From assembly GCF_018219815.1 (NCBI RefSeq), contig NZ_JADMKU010000004.1:62001-126000 (forward strand): a stretch of 64,000 nt of DNA, read 5' to 3'. Positions 9,191 to 18,500 of the stretch are shown here, piece after piece. The notes beneath the pieces were generated by a model. The model saw nothing but the letters and a program-made list of their open reading frames with translations, made no database searches and was not told the origin of the DNA. The translations under genes were made by a program, and so were the position numbers. This DNA comes from Thalassovita aquimarina. GTDB taxonomy: Bacteria; Pseudomonadota; Alphaproteobacteria; Rhodobacterales; Rhodobacteraceae. Position 1 is the stretch's first letter, and every line of letters begins with the position of its first letter.

Positions 9191-10234
9191 TCAGGCATCC
9201 TGCAGCCCCAGATGCATTTTACGCTTTCGGAAGGTCGTCGGAGACACGCCGCAACGGGCCTTGAAATGCTTGGCCAGATGGCCGGCATCGGTGAAACCGC
9301 AGCTTACCGCCACCTCGATCAGCGATAGATCTGTCGTGTCGATCAGCTTCAGCGCCTTGTCCAGGCGCATGTTGATCAGGAACTGGTAAGGCGTTGTATC
9401 GAAAGCCTTGCGGAATTTGCGCTCCAGCGCCTTCGGGCTGATCCCCAACTGCCGGGTCAGATCGGCAATGCTCATGTCGGTATCGAAGTTCCGTTCCATC
9501 ACCGTGATCGCCGTTTTCAGCGCCGGGTCGAACGGGCCGAGCGTGGTCGAACGCGGGCTGATCTGCAGCATGTCGCCGGGGCGGATGTTGTCATGGAGAA
9601 AGATCGCCGACACCGTCCTGACGATCACTGGCGCGACATGGTCGGAAAGCAGGTTCAGCATCATGTCCAGCGTCGCCGACATGCCCGCCGCAGTGATCGT
9701 GCCGTCGTGGCTTTCCACCAGCCGGTCGGAAATGTCGGCCCCGGCCAACTGTTCGACAAGAACCGATTTGTTTTCCCAATGCGTCGTCATCGGGCAACTG
9801 GCGCCTCGGTTTTGGAAAATAAATTCGGCGGCGGCCTCGGACAGCAGGATGACCTTGGCGTGGGATTGCCGCGCCGTGCGGATACGGGCCAGGGACGGCC
9901 TGTCGAGGAAGCGATGCGCACGGTTGCCGGCAACGATCAGGTAATCCGGCACGGCGGGCAGATCGTCGAACGCCACCGCGTTCACGCAAAGCCCCCCTGC
10001 CCCTTCGATGCCGCCTTCCTGCGTCGAACAATAGGTCCAGCGAAACAGTTCCCTGCCGCTGACCCGGTTGCAGACCCGCAGGGTGTCGACGACCGAGGCG
10101 ACCTCCGTCGCGACGAAACCGGGCTGGACCAGCACGTCGATTGCGATGGGCCTTTGGGGTGAGACGGATTCGCGTACCTTGGTTTCCTTGCCGGGGAAGC
10201 CCAGGTTGGCGACAATCGCATTGGAGCCGGTCAT
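9191..10234 (-). CDS. GlxA/GbdR-like AraC-family regulator with DJ-1/PfpI domain
   Basis: The protein has 347 residues from the ATG at 10234, which has AAGGAG at a good distance; a GTG at 10258 is in frame but lacks this. An N-terminal class I glutamine-amidotransferase-like (DJ-1/PfpI) sensor domain fills about residues 25-200, and an AraC helix-turn-helix pair fills the last 110, with SIADLTRQLGISPKALERKF and SLIEVAVSCGFTDAGHLAKHF. Members of this class control glycine betaine, carnitine and dimethylglycine catabolism in other proteobacteria. It follows the bicupin gene by 33 nt on the same strand and is a candidate regulator of the adjoining TMADH-like pair, which is divergent. Confidence 0.87.
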   Translation of the reverse strand: MTGSNAIVANLGFPGKETKVRESVSPQRPIAIDVLVQPGFVATEVASVVDTLRVCNRVSGRELFRWTYCSTQEGGIEGAGGLCVNAVAFDDLPAVPDYLIVAGNRAHRFLDRPSLARIRTARQSHAKVILLSEAAAEFIFQNRGASCPMTTHWENKSVLVEQLAGADISDRLVESHDGTITAAGMSATLDMMLNLLSDHVAPVIVRTVSAIFLHDNIRPGDMLQISPRSTTLGPFDPALKTAITVMERNFDTDMSIADLTRQLGISPKALERKFRKAFDTTPYQFLINMRLDKALKLIDTTDLSLIEVAVSCGFTDAGHLAKHFKARCGVSPTTFRKRKMHLGLQDA

Positions 10235-10267
10235 ATCAGATAACTCCTTGGTTGGCACTCTCGGCGA

Positions 10268-11023
10268 TCACGTGTCGAGAACGGCGAAGTATTTCTTGAC
10301 GTATGCCTTGATATTCCAGCTGCAGACCGCCCCCTTGGGCACGAAGAAACAGTCGCCCGCGCGGAAGGTCTGGGCGGTGCCGTCTTCTGCGGTGATGGTG
10401 ACCTCGCCTTCCAGCATCTGGACGAATTCATGCACCGGGAAGGGCTGCATCTCGCTCACCATCGCATCGCTTTCCCAGACCCCCACGGACATGTTGCCCG
10501 CATCATTGGTGAATTCGATATGTGCGCGCTGCACCGGCCGGGGGCCGATGATGGTGAACGGCGCAGTGCCGTCCAGCAGCATCAAAGGAACCTGCGGATC
10601 CATCACCCGCACGCCGCCTTCCGCGCTGTCGATTTGCGGCGTATCGGCCATCGGGTCGAGGTAGGTCATAAAAAATTTCTTCAGGTACCCATCCTGTTTC
10701 CAGCTGATCGGAATCGCGTTGCGGAAAAGGGCGCTTTGACCCTGCTTGACCCCGACCGCCGTGCCATCGCCATCGATCATCTCGAATGCACCCTCCAGCA
10801 CCCAGATGAATTCGTCGCCGGGATAAGGCCCGAAGGTTTCCTGCATTGTGGTGGTATCCCAGACGCCGACGGTCAGCCCCAGGTCTTCGTCGCTGAAATA
10901 GACATGCAGGTGCTGGGTCGGCAGCGGCGATTGGAAATCGGCCGGGTCGCATTCCATTTCCGCCAGCCAGATTCCGGGCGGACCGTTCGGTTCAAGAAGA
11001 ATGACTTTCCGGCTCGCTGTCAT
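10268..11023 (-). CDS. Bicupin protein (two DUF861/cupin_3-like domains)
   Basis: The protein has 251 residues from the ATG at 11023, preceded by GGGAGGG. The sequence is an internal duplication: GVWDTTTMQETFGPYPGDEF then VLEGAFEMID in the first half, and GVWESDAMVSEMQPFPVHEF then MLEGEVTITA in the second. Each half is one cupin barrel, and both contain the G-S/D-x-x-x-(V/F)P or R-N-x-I-P strand typical of the fold. The metal ligands are not complete in the classic pattern, so it may be a binding or sensing protein rather than an enzyme. It shares its upstream region with the divergent TMADH-like genes and is probably co-transcribed with the GlxA-like regulator. Function unknown. Confidence 0.75.
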   Translation of the reverse strand: MTASRKVILLEPNGPPGIWLAEMECDPADFQSPLPTQHLHVYFSDEDLGLTVGVWDTTTMQETFGPYPGDEFIWVLEGAFEMIDGDGTAVGVKQGQSALFRNAIPISWKQDGYLKKFFMTYLDPMADTPQIDSAEGGVRVMDPQVPLMLLDGTAPFTIIGPRPVQRAHIEFTNDAGNMSVGVWESDAMVSEMQPFPVHEFVQMLEGEVTITAEDGTAQTFRAGDCFFVPKGAVCSWNIKAYVKKYFAVLDT

Positions 11024-11107
11024 GTTCTGCACCCTCCCAAGGCCGCCCTGCGGTCGCACAGCGCGCATCTGACGGACCTGTCCGGGTGACATCCGGCGCC
11101 GCGACGC

Positions 11108-11119
11108 ATTTGATCAAAT
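11108..11119. promoter_or_regulatory. 12-bp perfect palindrome ATTTGATCAAAT
   Basis: Seen directly. It is a short perfect inverted repeat in the divergent control region. It resembles an FNR half-site pair without the usual four-base spacer, so it is not a normal FNR box. It may be a second operator. Confidence 0.35.
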
Positions 11120-11153
11120 CCTGACTTGACTTGCGGCAAAAATCAACACAACG

Positions 11154-11171
11154 ATTGAATGATCATTCAAT
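11154..11171. promoter_or_regulatory. 18-bp perfect palindrome ATTGAATGATCATTCAAT, probable operator
   Basis: Seen directly: nine bases mirrored exactly with no spacer. The size and TGAATGATCATTCA core are typical of TetR- or similar dimeric repressor operators. It lies about 130 nt before the bicupin gene and 185 nt before the TMADH-like pair, so one bound dimer could affect both. The cognate regulator is unknown; the adjacent GlxA-type protein normally uses non-palindromic sites. Confidence 0.55.
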
Positions 11172-11355
11172 TGCTAGAGTGCAGAAGCGATTATTGTCCA
11201 AATGGCATTCGTTCCGCGACAGCAGCGCCTTGCAGCGCCGGACCGGCATGACGGAAGGAATTTCCGGCGCCATTTCAGGGGCCTGAGACCGGACCCGACC
11301 GCCCAAGGCCCCTTCTTGTAACCTTCTGACGCCGCCGTAAAACAAAAGGACCGAC

Positions 11356-13413
11356 ATGCTCCGCGACCCCCGTTACGACATCCTGTTCGAACCTGTGAAG
11401 ATTGGTCCGGTGACCGCCAAGAACCGATTCTACCAGGTGCCCCATTGCAACGGGATGGGGCACCAATACCCCTCCAGCATGACGGCAATGCGCGGCATCA
11501 AGGCCGAGGGCGGCTGGGGCGTCGTCAACACCGAGGAGGTGGAGATCAGCCACACCTCGGAACTCAGCCCGATCCCCGAGGGGCGGCTTTGGGATGACAG
11601 CGACATCCCGGTCCTGGCCAAGATGGTCGACAAGATCCACGCGCATGGGGCGCTGGCCGGGATCGAACCGGCGCATCTGGGTGGCGGGGCATCGAACCTT
11701 TACAGCCGCGAGGTTCCGATGGGCCCCTCGGCGCGCCCGGTCGACCTGATAGACCCGATCCAGGTCCGGGCGATGGACAAGGCCGATATCAGGGCCTTCC
11801 GCAAGATGCATGTGGAGGCGGCGTTGCGGTCCAAGAAGGCGGGGTTCGACATCGTCTACCTGTATGCCGGGCACGACATGACCACCTTCACGCATTTCCT
11901 GTCTCGCAGCCGCAATGACCGGGGCGACGAATATGGCGGGTCGCTGGAAAACCGCGTGCGACTGCTGCGCGAGGTGCTGCAGGACACCAAGGAAGCGATC
12001 GGCGACACCTGCGCGGTGGCGATCCGACTGATGGTGGACGAACTGCGCGGGTCCGGCGGGCTGACCTGCGACGGCGAGGGGCGCGACATCGTCGAGATGC
12101 TGGCCGACCTGCCCGACCTGTGGGACGTGAATATCAGCGACTGGGCCAATGACAGCGCACCGTCGCGTTTTACCGAACAGGGGTTCCAGGACAGCTATGT
12201 GTCTTTCGTCAAGAAGGTGACGAACAAATCCGTCGTGGGGGTGGGCCGCTATACCTCGCCCGACGCGATGGTGTCGCTGATCAAGAGCGGTGCGCTGGAC
12301 CTGATCGGCGCGGCACGGCCGTCGATCGCCGATCCGTTCCTGCCTAAGAAGGTCGAGGAAGGCCGGATCGAGGATATCCGCGAATGCATCGGCTGCAACA
12401 TGTGCGTCAGTGGCGATTACCTCGCCGTGCCGATGCGCTGCACCCAGAACCCGACCATGGGCGAGGAATGGCGGCGCGGCTGGCACCCCGAAAAGATCAA
12501 GGAAAAGACCGCCGAGGAAACCGTGCTGATCGTCGGTGCCGGGCCTTCGGGGCTGGAAGCCGCCCGCGCCCTTGGTCAGCGCGGGTACACCGTGACCCTG
12601 GCCGAGGCCGGGATCGAGGCCGGCGGCCGGGTGGCGGTGGAAAGCCGCCTGCCGGGCCTGTCCGAATGGCGGCGGGTGGCAGATTACCGGCAGTACCAGA
12701 TCAGCCAGATGGCCAATGTAGAGCTGTTCTTCGACAGCCGCCTGACGGCCGAGCAGGTACTGGAATTCGACGCCGATCACGTGGTGATCGCCACCGGGTC
12801 GAAATGGGTGCGCAGTGGCATCGGGCGCGCCAACCGCCGACCGATCCCGGTCGATGCGGATGCGGTGGTGCTGACCCCGGACGAGGTTTCGGCCGGTCGG
12901 CGGCCCGAAAAAGGCCCCGTCGTGGTGTTCGACGACGACCATTACTACATGGGTGGGCTGATGGCCGAAAAACTGCGGCTGGAAGGGTTCGACGTGACCT
13001 ATGTCACCCCAGCCGCCGATGTGTCGCACTGGACCCACAACACGATGGAACAGGGCCGGATTCAGACCCGCCTGATCGAGCTGGGCATCAAGATCGTGCC
13101 GCTGCACAACCTCGCCGCCATTCAGGCCGACCGGGTCGAGCTGTCCTGCGTCTTCACCGACAAGATGCACCCCCTGGCCTGCACCGCGGTGGTGATGGTG
13201 ACCATGCGCGAAGCCGTGGACGGGCTGTACCACGACTTGACGGCGGATGGCGTGTCGGGGCCGAAATCTGTCACCCGGATCGGCGATTGCCTGGCCCCGG
13301 GGACGATTGCCGCTGCCGTCTATGCCGGGCATCGTTACGCCCGCGAACTGGGCGAACCGGTTGCCGAGGGCGTGCCGTTCCGGCGCGAACTGCCCGCCTT
13401 GTCGAACGACTGA
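11356..13413 (+). CDS. TMADH/DMADH-family iron-sulfur flavoprotein, paralogue A
   Basis: The protein has 685 residues and is similar from end to end to trimethylamine dehydrogenase: an FMN TIM barrel, a 4Fe-4S cluster and FAD/NAD-like C-terminal domains. NRFYQVPHC gives Cys31, equivalent to the cysteine that forms 6-S-cysteinyl-FMN in TMADH. The cluster ligands are CIGCNMC plus a Cys eleven residues later. A Rossmann motif (LIVGAGPSGLEAARAL) follows. Compared with TMADH as I recall it, the His172 and Asp267 equivalents are kept, but the substrate-binding aromatic bowl is changed: Tyr60 is Glu, Trp264 is Trp, Trp355 is Asp. It should therefore demethylate or oxidise another amine. Paralogue B starts 21 nt downstream. 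Confidence 0.88.
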   Translation: MLRDPRYDILFEPVKIGPVTAKNRFYQVPHCNGMGHQYPSSMTAMRGIKAEGGWGVVNTEEVEISHTSELSPIPEGRLWDDSDIPVLAKMVDKIHAHGALAGIEPAHLGGGASNLYSREVPMGPSARPVDLIDPIQVRAMDKADIRAFRKMHVEAALRSKKAGFDIVYLYAGHDMTTFTHFLSRSRNDRGDEYGGSLENRVRLLREVLQDTKEAIGDTCAVAIRLMVDELRGSGGLTCDGEGRDIVEMLADLPDLWDVNISDWANDSAPSRFTEQGFQDSYVSFVKKVTNKSVVGVGRYTSPDAMVSLIKSGALDLIGAARPSIADPFLPKKVEEGRIEDIRECIGCNMCVSGDYLAVPMRCTQNPTMGEEWRRGWHPEKIKEKTAEETVLIVGAGPSGLEAARALGQRGYTVTLAEAGIEAGGRVAVESRLPGLSEWRRVADYRQYQISQMANVELFFDSRLTAEQVLEFDADHVVIATGSKWVRSGIGRANRRPIPVDADAVVLTPDEVSAGRRPEKGPVVVFDDDHYYMGGLMAEKLRLEGFDVTYVTPAADVSHWTHNTMEQGRIQTRLIELGIKIVPLHNLAAIQADRVELSCVFTDKMHPLACTAVVMVTMREAVDGLYHDLTADGVSGPKSVTRIGDCLAPGTIAAAVYAGHRYARELGEPVAEGVPFRRELPALSND

Positions 13414-13434
13414 TCCGCAGGAAAGGAACGAAAA

Positions 13435-15495
13435 ATGGCCCGCGACCCGCGCTGTGACATCCTGTTCGAACCGGTGAAGATCGGGCCGGTGACGGCGAAG
13501 AACCGGTTCTACCAGGTGCCACACTGCACCGGCATGGGCTGGCTGCGCCCGCGCACGCTGGCCGAAATGCGCGGCGTGAAAGCTGAGGGCGGCTGGGGCG
13601 TTGTCTGCACCGAATACAACTCGATCCATCCCAGTTCCGACGACTTGCCGCATCCGTCTGCCTCGCTCTGGGATGATGGCGATATCCGAGCGCATGCGCT
13701 GATGACTGAAAAGGTGCACGAACACGGCGCCCTGGCCGGGGCCGAGCTGTGGTATGGCGGCGCGCGCACCGCGAACCTGCATACCCGGGAAGTGCCGATG
13801 GATATCGGCAGTTTCCCCAACCTCGCCGGACACCCGTTCCAGACCCGCGCGATGGACAAAACCGATATCCGCACCCTGCGCCGCTGGCACCGCAAGGCCG
13901 CCCTGCGCGCCCGCGATGCCGGGTTCGACATCGTCTATGTCTACGCCACGCACGGCTACCTGCTGTCGAATTTCCTGAACCCGCGGGTGAACACGCGCGG
14001 CGACGAATATGGCGGATCGCTGGAAAACCGCACCCGTCTGGTGCGCGAGCTGATCGAGGAAACCAAGGACGCGGTCGGCGACCGCTGCGCCGTGGCGGTG
14101 CGCTTCGCGGCCGACGAAAAGACCGGCGAGGACGGCGTACCGATCCATGGCGAACGCCGCGACATGTTCGAGATGCTGGCCGAACTGCCGGATCTGTGGG
14201 ACATCAACATCGCCGATTATTCGCTGGAAATGGGGGTGTCGCGCTTCGTGAAGGAAGCGCCGCTGGAACCCTACATGGATTTCGTCAAAAGCGTGACCTC
14301 GAAACCGGTGGTCACGGTGGGCCGCTTCACCTCGCCCGACACGATGGTTTCCCAGGTGAAACGCGGGGTGACCGACCTGATCGGGGCGGCGCGCCCGTCG
14401 ATCGCCGACCCGTTCCTGCCGAAAAAGATCGAAGAGGGCCGGCCGGAAACGATCCGCGAATGCATCGGCTGCAACATCTGCTATTCCGGCGACACGATCG
14501 GGGTGCCGATCCGCTGCACCCAGAACCCCACGATGGGCGAGGAATGGCGGCGCGGCTGGCATCCCGAAAAGATCGCCCCGAAGACATCGCAGGCCAAGAT
14601 CCTGATCGTCGGCGCCGGGCCGACCGGGCTGGAAGCCGCCCGGGCGCTTGGCGCGCGCGGGTACAAGGTGATGCTGGCCGAGGCGTCGCGCGATCTGGGC
14701 GGGCGCGTCACCCGCGAAAGCGCCCTGCCGGGGATGAGCGAATATGCCCGCGTGCGCGATTACCGCGAACAGGCGCTGCTTGATCTGCCCAATGTCGAGG
14801 TGTTCCGCGAAAGCGCGCTGAGCGCCGAGGATGTGTTAGATGTCGGCGCCGATCACGTCGCCATCGCCACCGGCGCGACCTGGCGACGCGACCGCTTCGA
14901 TGGCGAGCGTTTCGTTTCCATCGCCGCGCCGGGAACCACGCCGGAAATCCTGACTGCCGACGATATCATGGCGGGGCGGATGCCCTCGGGGGCCACGCTG
15001 GTTTACGACGAAGATAACTATTACCTCGGCGGGGTGATCGCCGAGCGGGTGAAGCAGGCGGTGGTTCCGGTGACGCTTTGCACCCCGTCCGATTCCGTGT
15101 CGGACTGGGCCGGGAAGACCTCGGAACGCTGGCGGATACGCAGCCACCTGATGCGTGCAGGCGGCGGGATCGAACTGGCCCACAGCCTGACCCGCTTCGA
15201 CGGTCAGCATGCGGTGTTGACCTGCGAATACAGCGGCGCCGAAAAGGAATTGCCGGTGTCATCGGTGGTGATGGTGACGCAGCGCAGGCCCAATGACGGG
15301 CTTTATCACGACATCCTGTCACGGGCGGGCGGCGATCCCGACGCCCTGCCCTTCACCCTGAAGCGAATCGGCGATTGCGAAGCGCCGGGCATCATCGCCG
15401 CCGCCACCCACGCCGGGCACCGCTATGCCCGCGAGCTGGACGCGGCGGTCGATCCGGACGAACCGCTGAAACATGACCGCGTCGATGTGGGGTAA
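13435..15495 (+). CDS. TMADH/DMADH-family iron-sulfur flavoprotein, paralogue B
   Basis: The protein has 686 residues, with a good ribosome site (GGAAAGGAA) and a 21-nt gap after paralogue A. The sequences are clearly related along their whole length. Cys31 for covalent FMN, the CIGCNIC cluster motif with the fourth Cys eleven residues later, and the FAD-domain LIVGAGPTGLEAARAL are all present. In the substrate pocket the TMADH Tyr60 is kept (Tyr61), but Trp264 is Tyr, Asp267 is Glu and Trp355 is Asp. The two paralogues may act on successive substrates or as a heterodimer (inference). Electrons would normally go to ETF. The ending faces the RND operon with a hairpin between them. Confidence 0.88.
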   Translation: MARDPRCDILFEPVKIGPVTAKNRFYQVPHCTGMGWLRPRTLAEMRGVKAEGGWGVVCTEYNSIHPSSDDLPHPSASLWDDGDIRAHALMTEKVHEHGALAGAELWYGGARTANLHTREVPMDIGSFPNLAGHPFQTRAMDKTDIRTLRRWHRKAALRARDAGFDIVYVYATHGYLLSNFLNPRVNTRGDEYGGSLENRTRLVRELIEETKDAVGDRCAVAVRFAADEKTGEDGVPIHGERRDMFEMLAELPDLWDINIADYSLEMGVSRFVKEAPLEPYMDFVKSVTSKPVVTVGRFTSPDTMVSQVKRGVTDLIGAARPSIADPFLPKKIEEGRPETIRECIGCNICYSGDTIGVPIRCTQNPTMGEEWRRGWHPEKIAPKTSQAKILIVGAGPTGLEAARALGARGYKVMLAEASRDLGGRVTRESALPGMSEYARVRDYREQALLDLPNVEVFRESALSAEDVLDVGADHVAIATGATWRRDRFDGERFVSIAAPGTTPEILTADDIMAGRMPSGATLVYDEDNYYLGGVIAERVKQAVVPVTLCTPSDSVSDWAGKTSERWRIRSHLMRAGGGIELAHSLTRFDGQHAVLTCEYSGAEKELPVSSVVMVTQRRPNDGLYHDILSRAGGDPDALPFTLKRIGDCEAPGIIAAATHAGHRYARELDAAVDPDEPLKHDRVDVG

Positions 15496-15502
15496 TTGAA
15501 AA

Positions 15503-15524
15503 GGGCGGGCCGCTTGGCCCGCCC
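15503..15524 (-). terminator. Intrinsic terminator between convergent genes
   Basis: Nine-bp perfect stem GGGCGGGCC / GGCCCGCCC with a GCTT loop. Read on the minus strand it is followed by TTTT, so it best serves the RND operon. In the plus direction there is no T-run, though the stem could still hinder read-through from paralogue B. Confidence 0.7.
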
Positions 15525-15535
15525 GGATCGCGTTG

Positions 15536-18500
15536 TCAGGTCTTGGCGATGCGATAGATCGCCGGGATCACCAGCACCGTGAAGGCGGTGGAGGACGCCA
15601 GTCCGAACAAGAGCGAAATCGCCAGCCCCTGGAAGATCGGGTCGAACAGGATCACCGCCGCCCCGATCATCGCCGCGATGGCGGTCAACAGGATCGGCTT
15701 GAACCGGGTCGCCCCCGCCTCGATCAGGATGTCGATGGTGACCCGTCGTTCCGGGTCCGCATGACGGATGAAATCCACCAGCAGGATCGAGTTGCGCACG
15801 ATGATCCCCGCCAGCGCGATGAAGCCGATCATCGACGTGGCCGAAAACGGCGCCCCGAACAGCCAGTGGCCCAGCATGATCCCGAGGAAGGTCAGCGGCA
15901 CCGGCGTCAGGATCACCAGCGGCAGGCGGAAGCTGCCGAACTGCGCCACCACGAGGATATAGATCCCCAGAAGCGCCACCCCGAAGGCCGCCCCCATGTC
16001 GCGGAATGTGACCCAGGTGACTTCCCATTCGCCGTCCCACAGCAGCACCGGCTGATCGGTGGTTTCCGGCTGGCCGTTCATCCGGATCGTGGGCTTGTAA
16101 CCCTCGGGCCAGTTGACCGCGTCCAGACGCTTGGCCACTTCCAGCATACCGTAAAGCGGCGCCTCGAAGTCGCCGGCCAATTCGCCGGTGACCATGATCA
16201 CGTCATAGCCGTTGTGCCGGAACACCGGGAAGGAGGCACGCTCCTCGGCGATGTCCACCACGTCGCCCAGTTCGACCACGCCGCGGTTTCCCGGCAGCGC
16301 GTTGGCCGGAACCGGCGTCGATAGCGCCTCGGCGTCCATCACCCGGTCCGATTTGGCGCGCGCCATGACGATCGGGATCGGCCGGCGGCCGTCGCCGCGA
16401 TGCGAATACCCCACTGTGGTTTCCCCGTTCAGCATGCGCAGCGTGTCGAGAGCGTCGCTTTCCTGAACGCGGTAGAAATCCATGTCCGTGGGGCGCAGTT
16501 CGGCCCGCAACCGGCGCGACCGTTCGCCATAGCTGTCGTCGACGTCCACCACGAAGGGGATGTCTTCGAACGCCTTGCGCACCAGGCTTGCCACTTCGCG
16601 CCGGACCTCGGCGTCGGGGCCATAGATTTCGGCCAGCAGGGTCGCGATCACCGGCGGGCCGGGCGGCGGTTCGACCACCTTGACCACGGTGCCCTCGGGC
16701 ACCTCGACCTGATCGGCCAGCAATTGGCGCAGTTCCAGCGCGATCTCGTGGCTCACCCGGTCGCGTTCGCCCTTCGGCAACAGGTTGAGCTGCACATCGC
16801 CCTGTTCGGGCAGCCCGCGCAGATAGTAATGCCGCACCAGCCCGTTGAAGTTGAACGGCGCCGCGGTACCGGCATGGACCTGGGCCGAAATCACCTCGGG
16901 CAGGTCCATCGCGACCCGCGCGGCGCTTTGCAGCACGGCATCGGTCGCCTCGACGCTGGCGCCTTCGGGCAGGTCGACGACGATGGCCAGTTCCGACTTG
17001 TTGTCGAAGGGCAAGAGCTTCACCGTCACGTCCTTGGTGAAAAGCGCGGCAAGCGACCCGAAGGACAGCCCCACCACCACCAGCAGGAACAGCGCGGAAC
17101 GCCCCTTGGAGGCGATCACCGGCCGCGCGATGGAAGCATAGAACCGCCCCAGACGACCGCCGGGAAATCCGCCCTCTTCGTGATGCAAAGGCGCGCGGCC
17201 TGCGACCTTGAGCATCAGCCACGGCGTGATCATCACCGCCACGAAGAACGAAAAAATCATCGCCGCCGAGGCATTGGCGGGAATCGGGCTCATGTAGGGC
17301 CCCATCAGCCCCGACACGAACAGCATCGGCAGCAGCGCCACCACCACGGTCAGTGTGGCGACGATGGTGGGATTGCCGACCTCGGCGACCGCGGCGACCG
17401 CGGCGCCGAAGCGGCTTTGGTCTTCGCGCTTCATGCCCCAGTGGCGGGCGATGTTTTCGATCACCACGATGGCATCATCGACCAGGATACCGATCGAGAA
17501 GATCAGCGCGAACAACGACACCCGGTTCAGCGTGTAGCCCATGATATAGGCGGCAAACAGCGTCAGCAGGATGGTGACCGGGATCACGATGGCCACCACG
17601 ATCGCTTCGCGCCAGCCGATCGCCAGCAGCACCAGGATGACGATGGACACGGTGGCCAGCGCCAGGTGGAACAGCAGTTCGTTGGCCTTTTCATCCGCCG
17701 TTTCGCCGTAATCGCGGGTGACCTCGACCGCGACGCTGTCGGGGATCAGTTCGCCCTGCATCTCGTGCACCCTGTGGAGGATTTCCTCGGCCACGGTCAC
17801 CGCGTTGGCTCCGGCACGCTTGGCCAGCGACAGCGTCACCGCCGGTTCGCGGCTGATATTGCCGTCCTCGTCCCGTTCCAGAGTGGTGACATAGTGTTCT
17901 TCCTGCCCGGTGACGAAGGAAATGTCGGCCACGTCGCGGACATAAACGGTGCGGCCATCCCGCGCGGTCAGTTCCAGATTGCCGATTTCCGCCGGGGTCG
18001 CCAGCGTCTTGCCGATCACCAGCGGGATCTGTTCGCCGCCGTCGCGCAACCGCCCCGCCGGGGCGGCGGAATTGGCGCCCTGCACCTTGCCCGCCAGCTG
18101 CTGCAACGTGATGCCTTGCAGCGCCAGCTTTTCGGGATCGGGCGCGACGCGCAGCACCTCGTCGGTGGCGCCGGTCAGGTAGGTCAGGCCGACATTTTCG
18201 ATCTGGGCCAGCTTCACCTCGACCTCGCGGGCGATCCGCGTCAGCTGCGCAGCATCGACGGCCCCGGCATCGGCAGCGGCCGAGAAGGTCAGCGACACGA
18301 TGGGCACGTCGTTGATGCCGCGCCCGACCACCAGCGGCTGCGGTATCCCCACCGGGATCCGATCCAGGTTGGCAAGGATCTTGTCGCGCACCCGCAGGAT
18401 CGCGGTATCGGCGGACACGCCAACCATGAAGCGCGCGGTCACCATGACCTGATCGTCACGGGTGTCGGAATAGACGTGTTCGACCTGGTCGATCCCCTTG

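Larger units (their letters stand above)
11024..11355. promoter_or_regulatory. Divergent control region between bicupin and TMADH-like genes
   Basis: This 332-nt gap has no credible gene. It should contain promoters in both directions. Two perfect palindromes are seen in it (listed separately). The part next to 11356 has AAAGGA as a ribosome site. The region is more AT-rich around 11100-11175 than the flanking genes, as expected for promoters. Confidence 0.6.

Noticed and set aside
11108-11119. FNR box in the control region
   Set aside because: FNR sites have TTGAT and ATCAA separated by four bases; here there is no spacer.
11275-14562. Very long open frame (over 1000 codons) on the minus strand opposite the TMADH-like genes
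   Set aside because: It is a shadow of two clear coding genes in GC-rich DNA. It is rich in His, Arg and Gly, repeats itself because the two paralogues are similar, and shows no family resemblance.
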